Source of the DNA: Lactifluus volemus
Lineage: Eukaryota > Basidiomycota > Agaricomycetes > Russulales > Russulaceae
Direction: 5' to 3'
DNA: 64,000 bases
NCBI GenBank assembly: GCA_022376515.1
Contig: WTXI01000009.1
Span: 744,001 to 808,000, forward strand
The notes under the pieces are model-generated. The model searched no databases, was not told where the DNA came from, and worked only from the letters and a program-made list of their open reading frames with translations. A program made the position numbers and the translations under genes. Below are positions 11,714 through 22,313 of this stretch, one piece after another. How positions within the stretch are numbered: the first letter of the stretch is position 1; the number at the start of each line of letters is the position of its first letter.

Positions 11714-14333
11714 ATGGACATGTTTGAAGACCCACTAGACCCTAACACCCCCACTCTTCTGAGGCCCCTCGACATTGACATCAATACTCCGACGCAGCCT
11801 GATGTTCATTCTCGCCATCAGGGCCGTGACGAAGGCGTTGGCACTTTCCAAGATCCCATACCTGGTGGCGGGTCTACCTTGGTGAACGACCCAGCTGGTA
11901 CGTCGATTTCCTTGAACCTAGGAATCGATCCGAGCTCTGGAACGCCCATTCTGTCCGGACGAGCGATAAATTCCCAAGGCGAAGTCCTGGACGTGCATCC
12001 TTGCAGTTGCAGCGATCCAGTTTCTCCCTACCACAGGCTTCCTTTGCTAGGAAGCCTCGAGCTCACCCACGGTGAGGCACACGCTCGAGACAACAACCAC
12101 TTGCACGCATCCCCAAAGTCGCAGAGTGGCGTACATCGACGACCCGCACCTATATTCACGCAGAGTTGGACGCCTTTGATCGTGGTCCACACCCAACTGC
12201 CCCAATCACCTTCTGGCGCAGAATTCTACCATATCGTCGAGACACAAGGCCCAGAAACACGCGATGAGCCTCTGCTTAGTCCTTTTACCCCAACTCCTGG
12301 TTCAGTACAATATCAGTCTCAGGGCTTCAGCACCTCAACGTTCCAAACGCTTGCCACATACCCTGAGGGCGCCCCAGCACCCCCAACCCCTCTCGGGCCC
12401 CAGTACGAAACGCAATCACCTGTACAGATGTGACTCCAAGGCTGAACACCATACCTGAGGGTTCGGAGCCGTCTGACTTTGACTTTGAGCCGCCACTCGT
12501 TCAGTCCCCGTCTTCTGAATGTTTATCTTCGACGTCTCTGCACCGAGTACTCTCCCTTCCCTCTCACCATTTTTGGTGTCAGAGTACAGCTCCTCCACCG
12601 TGCGGCCGCGCCCTCGTCCAGTTGTCGAGGTTCAACCAGACCGGGCAGTTGCAGGGTCACCTATAAATTGCCCTGCTTCGCGTAAGGATGCGCCTGTCAG
12701 ACTGGAGGTAATGATCCTACTGCGACGGATGCAGCCCTTCCTGGTCACCCCGGTAACGTCGAGGTTGTGGGAACCCCTGCGCCACACGATATGCCTCCAA
12801 TTTCAGACGTGGGAATGGAGACAATGGACCCCGCCAATCCTCCGCGACGCTCTGCGAGTTTGATCTCCGATCTCTACACCAATGAGGACGTTGTACGTGC
12901 ATCCACTTCTCACCAAGTCGCCAACCTTTCTTTTTTTACTGATGAGCTCCATAGGAAACTAATACGAATCCGTCCAGGCTTCACTCGGGCAACGTCACAG
13001 GAACATGGACCACAAATATTCGCCAGGATAAAATGGGGCTCAAGCTCGACCTCTCTCTCGACGGCCTTGGATTTCAAAACCTCTCATTTTCTGGACCTCA
13101 CCCGAGGCTTCCCCCGCGCGTGCGACGCGGTGCCGGCTCGGATAGTATTCGGTCTGTATGGGCAGTGCCACCAATGGCGGCAGAGCCGCCGGACCCAGCC
13201 GAATTCGACCTCGTGGCCCGTGGCACCGAATGGCGCTGGGAAGTCAAAAGCAACTCGTCCCAGTCCGTCGCGTCGTTCGGCAGTTGCCCATCGACCGCGC
13301 CACCGCTGAGCGATCTCCCGCTGACGCCGATCCCCGAGTTACTACATACACCCACGAAGCGTAGGACGCGTATCTCCGCCGGCGCACCTACTACATCTCC
13401 GAGTCCCGCACAACCTGCAGAGTTGCAGCAGCACCTTTCCGTACTTCCAAGCCCGCTTGACAGTGGACCGATCCTCGACCAGCTCGCGCAGGGCGAGAAG
13501 GACATCAGCACGATTCAAAACGTACGTGTTCTGATACAAGAGTAGTGAAGACACATCGCTGACTGCAGTTCCTTTTTCCTTCCCTCTACGTAATGAACAC
13601 ACTACAGGTGCTCCGCAACCTCGCCAACAAATGGCAAAACAAGGTGATGATGCCTGACGGCGTTGCTCTGGGTGACGTCGAGGACGACTGCACGGCGCTC
13701 TATCACGCGCTCGCTGACCTCACTCCTATCATCACGCTCACCTGGCCACTGACACGGCAACCATCGCTCGGCACAGAGGGCGGCCAGCCTCCAGCGCAGG
13801 AACATCAATTTCAGCTGCAGCATATGAGCGAGATGGAGCGCAAGTGGTATCTGAAGCAACACGAGTTTACCACCTCGCTCCAACGGTACGTTTTCTCTCT
13901 TCCTTAGCTCACTCAATAACTTGATGCTCACCGTGATACTAACAGAAACCTCACACGGCTCGCGCTCCTCGCGCAGCGCGTCTGCGAGGACCCTGACGCT
14001 GCATACAGGGGCAACGCCCTCGAGCGCATCTATCAATTTACGGCCAAGTTTGAGGACATCACGTTACGTCTCAAGGTCCGTATATTGCCTCGAGGGCCTT
14101 CCATAACGTTTTGAGTATTAATCAGGTTCTACTGATAGCTCGCTTATCACATCCGGGTTGAGCAAAGATACCGCGTGCGCGTGCGCCACTCGGCTCGGCG
14201 AACCGTCCCCTCGCCAGAGCAAGCGGCGGCACACGAATACAACAAAGCGCGACTTGCTAAGGAGCGTGAAGATATTGAAGTCATCAAGCGCGCTCTCCGT
14301 ACAGTGCACGACGCCCGATCGTCACCCCGATGA
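11714..14333 (+). CDS. Uncharacterised helical protein, multi-exon (fuller copy)
   Basis: The start is MDMFEDPLDPNTP at 11714, with a long Pro/Ser/Thr-rich, probably disordered, first half. Confident downstream exons, all in compatible phase, are: an exon ending 12889, then 12955..13521, 13608..13885, 13946..14075 and 14163..14333. They are separated by GT-AG introns of 60-87 nt. The C-terminal half is predominantly helical and charged (near LRNLANKWQNK, RLALLAQRVCEDPD and the final KAR...KEREDIEVIKRAL segment), suggesting a coiled-coil or scaffold protein. Between about 12425 and 12700 coding text moves through all three frames, so either small introns or indels remain unresolved there. I recognise no family. 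A rearranged copy is at 1-2670. Confidence 0.55.
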
Positions 14334-14545
14334 GCTTATTTGACGACCTTCCATCTTGTCTTTACATCGACATTTGGGTGTTTACCAGCGTGCCAGTCTC
14401 ACCACATATGATGACAAATTAAAGTTATAGAAATAGTATGGTACGACAGAAACATACGCATCCCAAAATACGCATGTGCGTGTACAAAAGAATGAGAAGA
14501 AATAGACATTGTCTTCGTCATGAAGCACCGAACCCGATCATGCCC

Positions 14546-15184
14546 CTAGGTAAATATGAGAGGAATCTTCGTGCATTCGACTACAACGAGGCCATTCTGG
14601 TGCCAAAAAAGGTCAGTAAGAGAAAAACGACGAAAATAAGCAGAGACGCACGTTGTAGTTGTGGTTGCAGCACATTGGTTCAGCCTTGCAGTTTGATTGC
14701 AAGGAGAAGATGGATCTACATTCTGGCCTACCAGAGTATCCCCCGGAAGACTGCCAACGATGGCGCTCAAGAATCCGGTAGCGACAGAGGAATCTGAGTC
14801 CTTGAGCTGAAGAAACCTATCAGTAATCAACCAACGGAGATGAGCATTGCATAAATAGCTGACATAGTTAGTGGAATCGCAGCATTGCTGCTCCCCGACG
14901 TTGCACTGATACTCGTTGTTGTACGAGTTGGGGGGATACGAGCCTTGAGGGCCCTTGTAACCAGGCTGTGGGGAAGGCTGGTATGGCGGCGGGGAGGGCT
15001 GGTATGACGGCGGGGAAGGTTGGTATGGCTGCGGGGCAGGGGAATACTGCTGTGGGCCCGGGGCAGGCGGATATGACGGCGGGTCGTAAGGGGCCGCTTT
15101 CGGCTTGAAACCCGGCGTCGCTGCAGCGGAGATGGCAAGGCCAGCGACAACGTAGACGAAGAGAGAAGAGAAGCGCGAAAGCAT
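14546..15184 (-). CDS. Class I hydrophobin 1, with one-base frameshift
   Basis: Complement(join(14546..14596, 14652..14806, 14864..15184)), about 175 residues if read in the intended frame. A signal peptide (MLSRFSSLFVYVVAGLAISA) is followed by about 55 Pro/Tyr/Gln-rich residues (repeats like YQPSPP), then C-x6-CC. The two introns (57 and 55 nt) lie where they do in hydrophobins 2 and 3. After the second exon starts, a single A is missing near 14720 relative to hydrophobin 2. This puts Cys4, Cys5 and the Cys6-Cys7 pair out of frame, although all are present in the +1 frame. Hydrophobins are secreted amphipathic proteins that assemble on hyphal surfaces through four disulfides. As sequenced, the product would lose half its cysteines. 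Promoter and 3' region resemble those of hydrophobin 2. Confidence 0.85.
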   Translation of the reverse strand: MLSRFSSLFVYVVAGLAISAAATPGFKPKAAPYDPPSYPPAPGPQQYSPAPQPYQPSPPSYQPSPPPYQPSPQPGYKGPQGSYPPNSYNNEYQCNVGEQQCCDSTNYVSYLCNAHLRWLITDRFLQLKDSDSSVATGFLSAIVGSLPGDTLVGQNVDPSSPCNQTARLNQCAATTTTTCVSAYFRRFSLTDLFWHQNGLVVVECTKIPLIFT

Positions 15185-15330
15185 GACGAAAGCAAAGAGT
15201 AGAAATGTGGCAACTGAACGTTGGAGGACCGTTGGAGAACCGCTGGGCACTGCAGAACTTGGGGCGTCGACCGCCCACCTTTTATACACCTGGAGGGTCT
15301 GCATTCCTATCCCCAACTTGGGACTAGGTG
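15185..15330 (-). promoter_or_regulatory. Hydrophobin 1 core promoter
   Basis: Read on the minus strand it contains TATAAAAGGTGGGC at about 15275-15288. About 22 nt further upstream is the motif CCCAAGTTGGGGATAGGAATG (15302-15323 region), which recurs upstream of hydrophobin 3 and partly upstream of hydrophobin 2. Confidence 0.65.
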
Positions 15331-17275
15331 GCTGCCACGCTGTATCGTAGATCCACAACAAGATAACATGTGATTGTATGTGTTCCCATTCTATCCGTCG
15401 GTCAGGTCTGGTTTGGGTGGAATTCATTAATTGACTCTACGATTAGCGACCCTGTCGGCTCAAAAAGGGAGAGCACTCGCCGAAAAAAGACTCTCTGGTA
15501 TCCAAAACGCCGCGGAGAACCTCCTTTCACGAGATGAAACATTTAGAAGATTCTCTGCATTCTCTGCAGAAGACTGGTCAACATTCCTAATAGGCCGAGC
15601 CACAATATGCGCCACAGAAGGTAAGAAGTTGTCCAGATATGGTCTGTACGAAATCCTTTCGAAGAAGGACGATCTCGCCCGAGAAACGATGAGAAGGTGA
15701 CATGGTGCACGGAAGCCGATAACGATGGTGAAACCTTCCAAACGCGACGGGAAAGCCCCAACACTGTACCGAATCGGCTCTTTGGTTCCTCGTTACGGGA
15801 TGATGTACGGATCGTACAGGATGATCTTGTCTGTGAAACGAAACTTGTGAATTCCAAGAAGTCGAGCCCCCGTTTCCGGGCAACTTGGCAGAAAGAAGAC
15901 CAGTCGTGCTTCTCCATGACAAACGTTACGCGGGATGAGATTTACAACGTGCAGACCTCACATGGCGCAGGCTCTGTTCACGAATGTAGCGTTACGACAG
16001 GCAACGTCGTGGCATTGATGATGGCCCCATCATGGTAGCGCCTCTCGATGAATATGCAGACGCAGAGACTAGGTGAAGAGGCGCAAAAAATATTATGTAA
16101 TGACGTTGGTAAAGCAGACGCCGCTCTTAGTACTGTATCCCTCTCAAGGTTTCAGCCTATTTCAGGGCGCCTTACGTTCGGGGTTCGTAGTCCATTCAGC
16201 CGTCTACGCAGCCCTGACTACTAGGTCTTGGACATAGATCAACAGACTACATTGCATCACCTTGCGTTGCCACCTACTGGCACTTCCGGTATTGACTTTC
16301 GTCCCGGGCCCTAGGAGTGAGTGAGTGTAACCCTGTGGTCTCGCTTACAGTAACTGTAAGCAGTTGGCGGGCAGCTCAACCTCGGAAGAGGTTTGTCGGT
16401 GACCGACTTTACAGATACGCCATATTGTGTTGTGACTTCTCTTGTATAATGAAAGAGTTAAATCAGCGTTAATCGTGTTCTTGCGACACCTCGCCGCCGC
16501 CTGACTGCTCGTCTGCGAAGGTATTACCTCAGCTCGTTCTCAAGATATTTCACGGCGCTGGGCGTGTTGTTTCTCTTATATAATGAACGAGTTAAGTCAA
16601 CGTTAATTGAACATCCTCGCATCCTCGTATTATTGGGACTCCTCGCTCCCATGCCCTGTCGTCACCTGGCCGCCGCCTGACTTCTCGTGCCCAATTTCTG
16701 CGAAGGTATTGCTCGTTCTCGTGTTATATTATCCGGGCGTGCTCTATTTCACGGCGCCGGGCTTGGCTAGTCATCTGTCCCTCTCCGCCCCTCTTTCTGT
16801 ATCGTCCGCTAACCCTGCCCTCTCTTAAATTCACGTCGTCGTGGTGTCCTTTCTCTTCCCTTTCACTTACTTCTCTTTTAGATTCACACGATAGTCGAGC
16901 ATGTGGCGGTGGCCGGTGCTACAAGGTTGGACTTCGTCCCCCCCCCCTGCCACCGACATGGGGCTTGTTGGGTTCAACTTGGGCGTCTTTCCCTCATGTT
17001 CCTTCACCCACCTACTCTTGGGGTCCATTTCAAGTTCTTCTTTCTCTTAGGTTCTATAGTCTTGTTGTGGTGCCGGTACCACACGCGCGCGATGCCTCTC
17101 CCCACCGGAAGTGGCATAAAGACAAATTAATTTATAGTATGGTATGATAGAAACATATGCGTCACTGATACGCATGTGCGGGTACAAAGGAGTGGAAATG
17201 AATAGACACTGTCCTCGTCACAAAGCGCACTGCACACCGGATTGCACACCGAGCCCAATCATGCCCCCTAGGGAA
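15331..17275. other. Intergenic between hydrophobins 1 and 2
   Basis: Frames at 15431-16038 (+) and 15543-15922 (-) are open but show no domain or splice logic, so I do not call a gene. The right part (about 16437-16765) holds a degenerate direct repeat. The last 140 bases before 17276 resemble the 3' flank of hydrophobin 1 (14420-14545) and are probably a shared 3' untranslated region. No RNA gene was recognised. Confidence 0.45.
16437..16765. repeat. Degenerate tandem duplication
   Basis: Two units, about 16437-16568 and 16571-16765. Each runs TTCTCTT(G/A)TATAATGAA.GAGTTAA.TCA.CGTTAAT, then GCCGCCGCCTGACT.CTCGT, TGCGAAGGTATT, CTCGTTCTC and finally TATTTCACGGCGC.GGGC. The second unit is longer through an internal insertion. 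Function unknown. Confidence 0.75.
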
Positions 17276-18455
17276 CTAAAAGACGATGACAGGGATTTTC
17301 GTGCAATCGACTACAATGAGGCCGTTCTGGTGCCAGAAAAAGGTCAGTAAGAGAAAAACGACGAGAATAAGCAGAGACGCACGTTGTAATTGTGGTTGCA
17401 GCACATTGGCTCAGCCTTGCAGTTTGATCCCAAGGCGTCGATGGATCTACAATTACGGCCAACAAGAGTATCCCCCGTAAAACTGTCAAGAATGAAGCCG
17501 AAGGGTCCATTATAGAAATCGGTATCCGAGTCCTCGAGCTAAAGAAACATTTCAGTAATGAATGGACGGAGGTGAGTATTGGATGACGACTCACGTAGTT
17601 GGTGGAGTCGCAGCATTGCTGCTCCCCGACGTCGCACTGAGAGTCGTTGCCATACGAGCCGGCGTAATCCGATGATGCGGCGTAAGGGTTCGGTGGTGAG
17701 TTAGGCCCAGGGTAAGGCCCGGAATCTCCCTTGTAACCAGACTTCTTCGGCTCGGACTTGTAATCGGGCGTCAGCAACGACTTCTCCAACATAGACGGGA
17801 TCCCGGCGTCGGGCTTGGCAGCGTAAGGTTTCGCGCTGGTCGTCTGCTCGGGGTACGGCTGCTTCTCCTGAGAGTAGGGCTTCGCGCTGGTCGTCTGCTC
17901 GGGCTGCTTCTCCTGAGAGTAAGGCTTCGCGCTGGTCGTCTGCTCTGGGTACGGCTGCTTCTCCTGAGTGGAGGGCTTCGCGCTGGTCGTCTGCTCGGGC
18001 TGCTTCTCTTCAGCGTAGGGCTTCGCGCTGGTCGTCTCCTGAGCGTAGGGCTTCGCGCTGGTCGTCTCCTGAGCGTAAGGCTTCGCGCTGGTCGTCTCCT
18101 GAGCGTAAGGCTTCGCACTGGTCGTCTGCTCAGGGTACTTCGGCTTCTCTTGAGCGTAGGGCTTCGCGCTCGGCGTCTTCTCCGAATAGGCCTTCTTCTC
18201 CTCAGCGTAGGGCTTCGGGCTCTGACTCGGCTCAGGATACTTCATATCGGCATATGGCTTCGCGGCGTACGGCGACGGCGTGCTGGCAGCGTAGTTCGAG
18301 GAGGTGGAAGGTGAATAGGAGGATTGTGAGCCCTGTGGTGAGGTCGTCTTGTATCCATCGTCGTAGTCACGGGGCGGTCCCATAGGCGTGGCTGCCGCGG
18401 AGATAACCAGACCGGCAACGACGTAGACGAGCAAAGAAGAGAAACGCGAAAGCAT
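17276..18455 (-). CDS. Class I hydrophobin 2 with repeat-rich N-terminal extension
   Basis: Complement(join(17276..17326, 17383..17538, 17595..18455)), 355 residues, with introns of 56 nt each. The signal peptide is nearly identical to hydrophobin 1. It is followed by about 240 residues dominated by Tyr/Pro/Lys/Thr/Ser-rich repeats: eight TTSAKP units, usually TTSAKPYAQE or TTSAKPYSQEKQP(YP)EQ. The C-terminal module has all eight cysteines in class I order: C-x6-CC, then after the first intron a DTLVGRNC block (Cys4), C-x5-CC, and a final Cys after the second intron. Ordinary hydrophobins are about 100-150 residues, so the N-terminal extension is the striking part. It may be cell-wall associated or glycosylated (inference). 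Frame and splice phases are intact. Confidence 0.92.
17815..18175. repeat. Tandem repeat encoding TTSAKPY units
   Basis: Imperfect direct repeats of 30, 45 and 51 bp built around GGCTTCGCGCTGGTCGTCT on the plus strand. They lie inside hydrophobin 2 exon 1. All units are multiples of three, so copy-number change preserves the frame. Confidence 0.9.
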
Positions 18456-18600
18456 GATGCAAAGCAAGACTAGAGATGAAGGATACTTGAAAGACCGTTG
18501 GAGAACCACAGGGTACTGCTGAATCCACGCCCTCGACCCCCCACCTTTATACGTTTTCAGTTCTGTCCCAACTTGGTACGAGTCGAAACGCTTTCGCTGT
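18456..18600 (-). promoter_or_regulatory. Hydrophobin 2 core promoter
   Basis: Minus-strand TATAAAGGTGGGG lies at about 18535-18550, and CCAAGTTGGGACAG at about 18563-18576, in nearly the same positions as the hydrophobin 1 elements. Confidence 0.6.
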
Positions 18601-20051
18601 GGCTTCCAGTCCAGATTCAATCTTCGATTGGTATAATAGCACACAGAAGATCTGATATCGGTATCCATGCGTGTTTATCTATTCTATCCCCCTGTCGTGC
18701 CTGAAAGGAGAATAAGACGGCCCAATCCAAGCCAGCCATATAAGATCCCTTACTCGCTTGCCAGATGGTTGACGATCAGAGAGCTGCCCGAGAAAGAGGG
18801 AGAGAAAAGATTAAGGACCGGAAGAGAAAATGGCATTCAAAAGCCGGCGTATCACTGACAGGTTTCAGCTGATTTCGAGGTCAGGAGGCGAAATCGAAGA
18901 TCCCAGAAGACACCTTACTTGAGTTCCACCTGATGGGGGATAGGGGACCAGACGCGAAGCACCAAGGATCGTCGCCCGCTCAGGGTATCCTCCTTACTAG
19001 TAGCCCATCTTACCGAATACGAGTTATCAAACCGCACAATGTTTGGTGGGGCGAGACGTAAAGGGAACCGTTCACATCGCATCGCACATCAACGTCCTAC
19101 CATGTCACATCTAAAATATTCACAAGGTAATGCATACGTGTAGACGGCATAGATAGAAGTAGCCAAGCAAGATCCACATCCGATCTCAAGCACCTGAGGC
19201 CTTCTGTGGAACGTGGATCTCTGATTGCAACAACATAACAGTGTCAGTGTCATAACGTCATGACCAAGGTGGTCGGAGTCGGCGTAAGATCACTGACGTG
19301 GACGGAAACAAATGGCGCCGTAGATTTTGGCAAGTAAAAACAGCTTATCTCTATACTGCGTCGCATTTGAAGCATAACATCCCAGAAGGAGTGCGGGAGC
19401 GAAAGCACATTGTAGAGGCACCAACTACGACACAAGGAGCCCACATTCTGGGACCAGAGCCACTGTCGCCTTGAGGGGTTAGCGTTAGCCGATCTGTGAC
19501 GAGGGTGCAAGGCGGCGCGCAAGCAAAACATTTGCGTTGACATGTCAGCGAGCGAGTATTGAATAATAGTACGTGCCGTGCAGCGTTGGGGAGTGGGCGC
19601 ATACAGAATATGCAGGACTCGATACAAGGCTATCCCATCCACAACGACCCCTTAATTCAGCCTTTCTCTTCGACACGGTCGGGGATAAGAAAAGGTTGTC
19701 GCAAGAGATTGGAGCTGAGCTATGCGGAGCCGCCAAGAAGGTGATCCACTGCCACGAAAGAATGAGCCTTTCACGTGATCGCGTCTGGCTGCCGGGCCGT
19801 GCCGGCCTAAAATAGAACCACTTGACCAGCCGGCCAACATACCGAACTTAAACAGAGAATGACGTTGAGCGTAACTTTACAAGAAATGAGGATTCATTGA
19901 AAAGAGTGCGGCATTGTACAAAATGGTGAGCCGAAGGTGATGTGCGTATTTAAAGAGTGACATGAAAGGAATGACTCGGAAGGTGTCCCCGTTGCGAGGC
20001 ACGCTCCACGAAAATCGCCCACATACTGGCACCTAGCGACTAGTAAGGGAT
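18601..20051. other. Intergenic between hydrophobins 2 and 3
   Basis: About 1.45 kb. Open frames such as 19250-19642 (-) lack domains and overlap frames on the other strand. Nothing else was recognised. Confidence 0.45.
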
Positions 20052-21326
20052 TCAAGGTGGAGTCATAGGTACACAATCAACCGCTGTGCCATTCTAGTTA
20101 CAAATTTTTGTTAGTAAAAGGATACGACGAAGACAAGGTGGAATGTACCTGATGACTCTGCGCACAGCAAAGTAACTTACTAGTACCCATGCATTGGCTA
20201 TCGTTGCCCTTCAAGCTGCCATTTGGAACGCTTAAAGGAGAGCAGCCCATCCCGACGAGTGTATCGCTACTATACGCCCCTAAACCAAGGTCCGCAAGAC
20301 GTTCGGCCGCCTGGGGATCAGTTGCCTATAGCACATTTCAGAACCAAGTAAACTCAAAGAATTATGGGTGATTACAGGGACTAGCCGGTTACAGCATTGT
20401 TTCCTGTCCGTCTCACACGGATTTGCGTTACCGGCCATGTAGGGAGCTTCAGCCTGAGGTTTCTGCTTCTCATACGGTTTGCCCTTCTCCTGAGCAGGGG
20501 CATTGGTGACGAAGAAGGAACGACGTAGGGCTTTTCAAGGAGTTTAGGCTTTGGTGGCGAAGGCAGATAGGACTTTGTGTCAGGCTTGCTTAACGTTATC
20601 TCCGGATAAGACCTCGTCGATGGAGAAGGAGAAGTATAAGAAGTTACCCCAGGTGCTTGCTTGTACCCGTTCGGTGGCGGAGGTGAAGCCGGGTAAGACG
20701 TCTCAGGCTTGGTCTTCTCTGGGTAATAGCCCGAAGGAGACGGCGTGGAAGAGGGAAAAGAAGACAAAATATAAGGCTTCTCCCTCAGTAGTGGAGTCGG
20801 TAGCACGTAAGATGTCTCCTCTGGCTTGGGCTTCGCTTCCTTTGGTGGCGGCGGGGGGGGGAGGAGGGGGAGGAGGAGGAGGAGGAGGAGGAGGAGGAGG
20901 AGGAGAGTAAGGAGCAGCCTCTGGCTTTGGCTTCTCTTCCTTCGGAGGACGAGAGTATGGAGTCGCCGACTTGGACCTTTCTTCCTTCGGGGGTGGCGGT
21001 TGTGACAGAGGAGATGAGTAAGGCTTCTCCGAGTAGGGCAACGGAGGCAGTGGGTAAGGTCTCTCCTCAAGCTTAGGCTTCTCCGAGTAGGGCAAGGGAG
21101 GGGGTGGGTAGGGTCTCTCCTCAGGCACGGGAGTCTCTTTCGCGTAATAAGGCTTCGGGAGAGATGGAAGTTGCGGAGACGACGGGGATGGATAAGGTAC
21201 GCTAAGGTACGGTGATAACTGCGGCTCATGGGGATATGGAGGCCGCGATTCCGTAGGCGTCGCCGCCACAGAGATGGACAGACCCGCAGCGACAAAGGCG
21301 GAAAGAGCAGAGACAGGCCACAACAT
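20052..21326 (-). CDS. Class I hydrophobin 3 with very long Pro-rich N-terminus, two apparent frameshifts
   Basis: Complement(join(20052..20093, 20149..20325, 20382..21326)), about 387 residues overall, introns 55 and 56 nt. The signal peptide (MLWPVSALSAFVAAGLSISVAA) is followed by about 260 residues of PYSEKPKLEERPYP-like repeats and a polyproline run. The cysteine module is complete: C-x6-CC at the end of exon 1, DTLVGMGC (Cys4), C-x7-CC, and a last Cys in exon 3. Exon 1 is a multiple of three, but coding text leaves the start frame inside the GGA microsatellite (about 20851-20907) and returns near 20505-20535. Two compensating one-base changes, or errors in the homopolymer-rich DNA, are the simplest reading. 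A long unspliced-looking intron is the alternative. Confidence 0.75.
20851..20907. repeat. GGA/G-run microsatellite in hydrophobin 3
   Basis: A run of nine G followed by GGA triplets, encoding polyproline on the minus strand. The coding frame changes within it. Confidence 0.9.
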
Positions 21327-21460
21327 TTAAAGGAGAGAGAGAGAGTTGGACTAGTAATGAAGCAAACGGGGGCGACCGACGAGTTGAGTGGGTCCACGCT
21401 CGACTTTATTCATTTTGGAGTTTCGCATTCCTATCCCCAATTTTGGGTCATGTCGACGGG
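21327..21460 (-). promoter_or_regulatory. Hydrophobin 3 core promoter
   Basis: Contains the minus-strand motif CCCAAAATTGGGGATAGGAA at about 21429-21448, and an AATAAAG TATA-like box about 20 nt closer to the start, in the order seen at hydrophobin 1. Confidence 0.6.
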
Positions 21461-22313
21461 AGGTGCCGATGGATAGAGACCTTCCTTCCCCAAAGGCGAT
21501 TAGGAATGCATCGAATAAATGCCACCAATCCCCCCAGTGGAACCTAGACAACAATCATCATGACTGGCACTTTGAATTCATTCGTTAGGAAATCTCACCC
21601 GCGTTGTTGACAACCGCCATCTGTACACTATGAACGAGCGCAGTGCCTCTTGCACATTTGTGTACAGTACGGAAATTGCATGTCAGGTCGAGGCGTCGCG
21701 CGGCTCCGGCCAGGGAAAGGAATTCTCACGCTGAGTATTGAAGACGCCTTAGTCCAGGTGCTCGAACGTACCTGGCACTGGCGTCATTTATGGCGTCATT
21801 TTGTATATTTCATTGGCAGATTTGGATATAAACGCTTGTCAGTCTGTTAGAGAGAGAGAGAGAGAAAAAGAGATACGTATTGTAATATAACACGATACGA
21901 TACGGTATGGTTACTGGTTACGAGCGGGTGGAGGTTTCTTTAGGGAGCAATGAGAGGGAAAGGGAAAATAAAAGGGGCATATAAGTGGTTACGCAACGCA
22001 CGGATACAAAACTTTTTCAAAAAAAAAGGGGAGACGTCGGCGAAAGGGATAGAGAATAACGATATTCGATAGAGGACAGAGAACGAACCAATATTGCCCC
22101 CCTCTCTCTCTCCTTTAAAAGCGAGCCCGAGAAGAGAAGACAAAGTAGGCGGGGCTGCTCTCCAATGTACTCCGTTCATCGGTCCACTCTTTAGAGGTTG
22201 TGTATGCGCTATGGGTGTTGTGGTGTGTATATATGCGATTTCAGTCCAGACAAGACATAGGCAGAACAGGGGTATCTTTGAAAGAAAGACCAGGAGCGCA
22301 TGTAACGTACACT
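21461..22313. other. Intergenic
   Basis: Between the hydrophobin 3 promoter and the 3' end of the RRM gene. It has a GA-rich microsatellite at about 21849-21864. No gene was seen. Confidence 0.5.

Noticed and set aside
15431..16038. Open frames of 89-124 codons on both strands
   Set aside because: They overlap each other antisense and have no signal peptide, domain or paralogue. I could not support either.
17815..18175. CRISPR-like direct repeats
   Set aside because: Units vary in length, have no unique spacers and encode in-frame TTSAKPY repeats in a eukaryotic gene.
19250..19642. 130-codon minus-strand frame
   Set aside because: Composition is not protein-like, several overlapping frames exist, and no start context or introns were evident.
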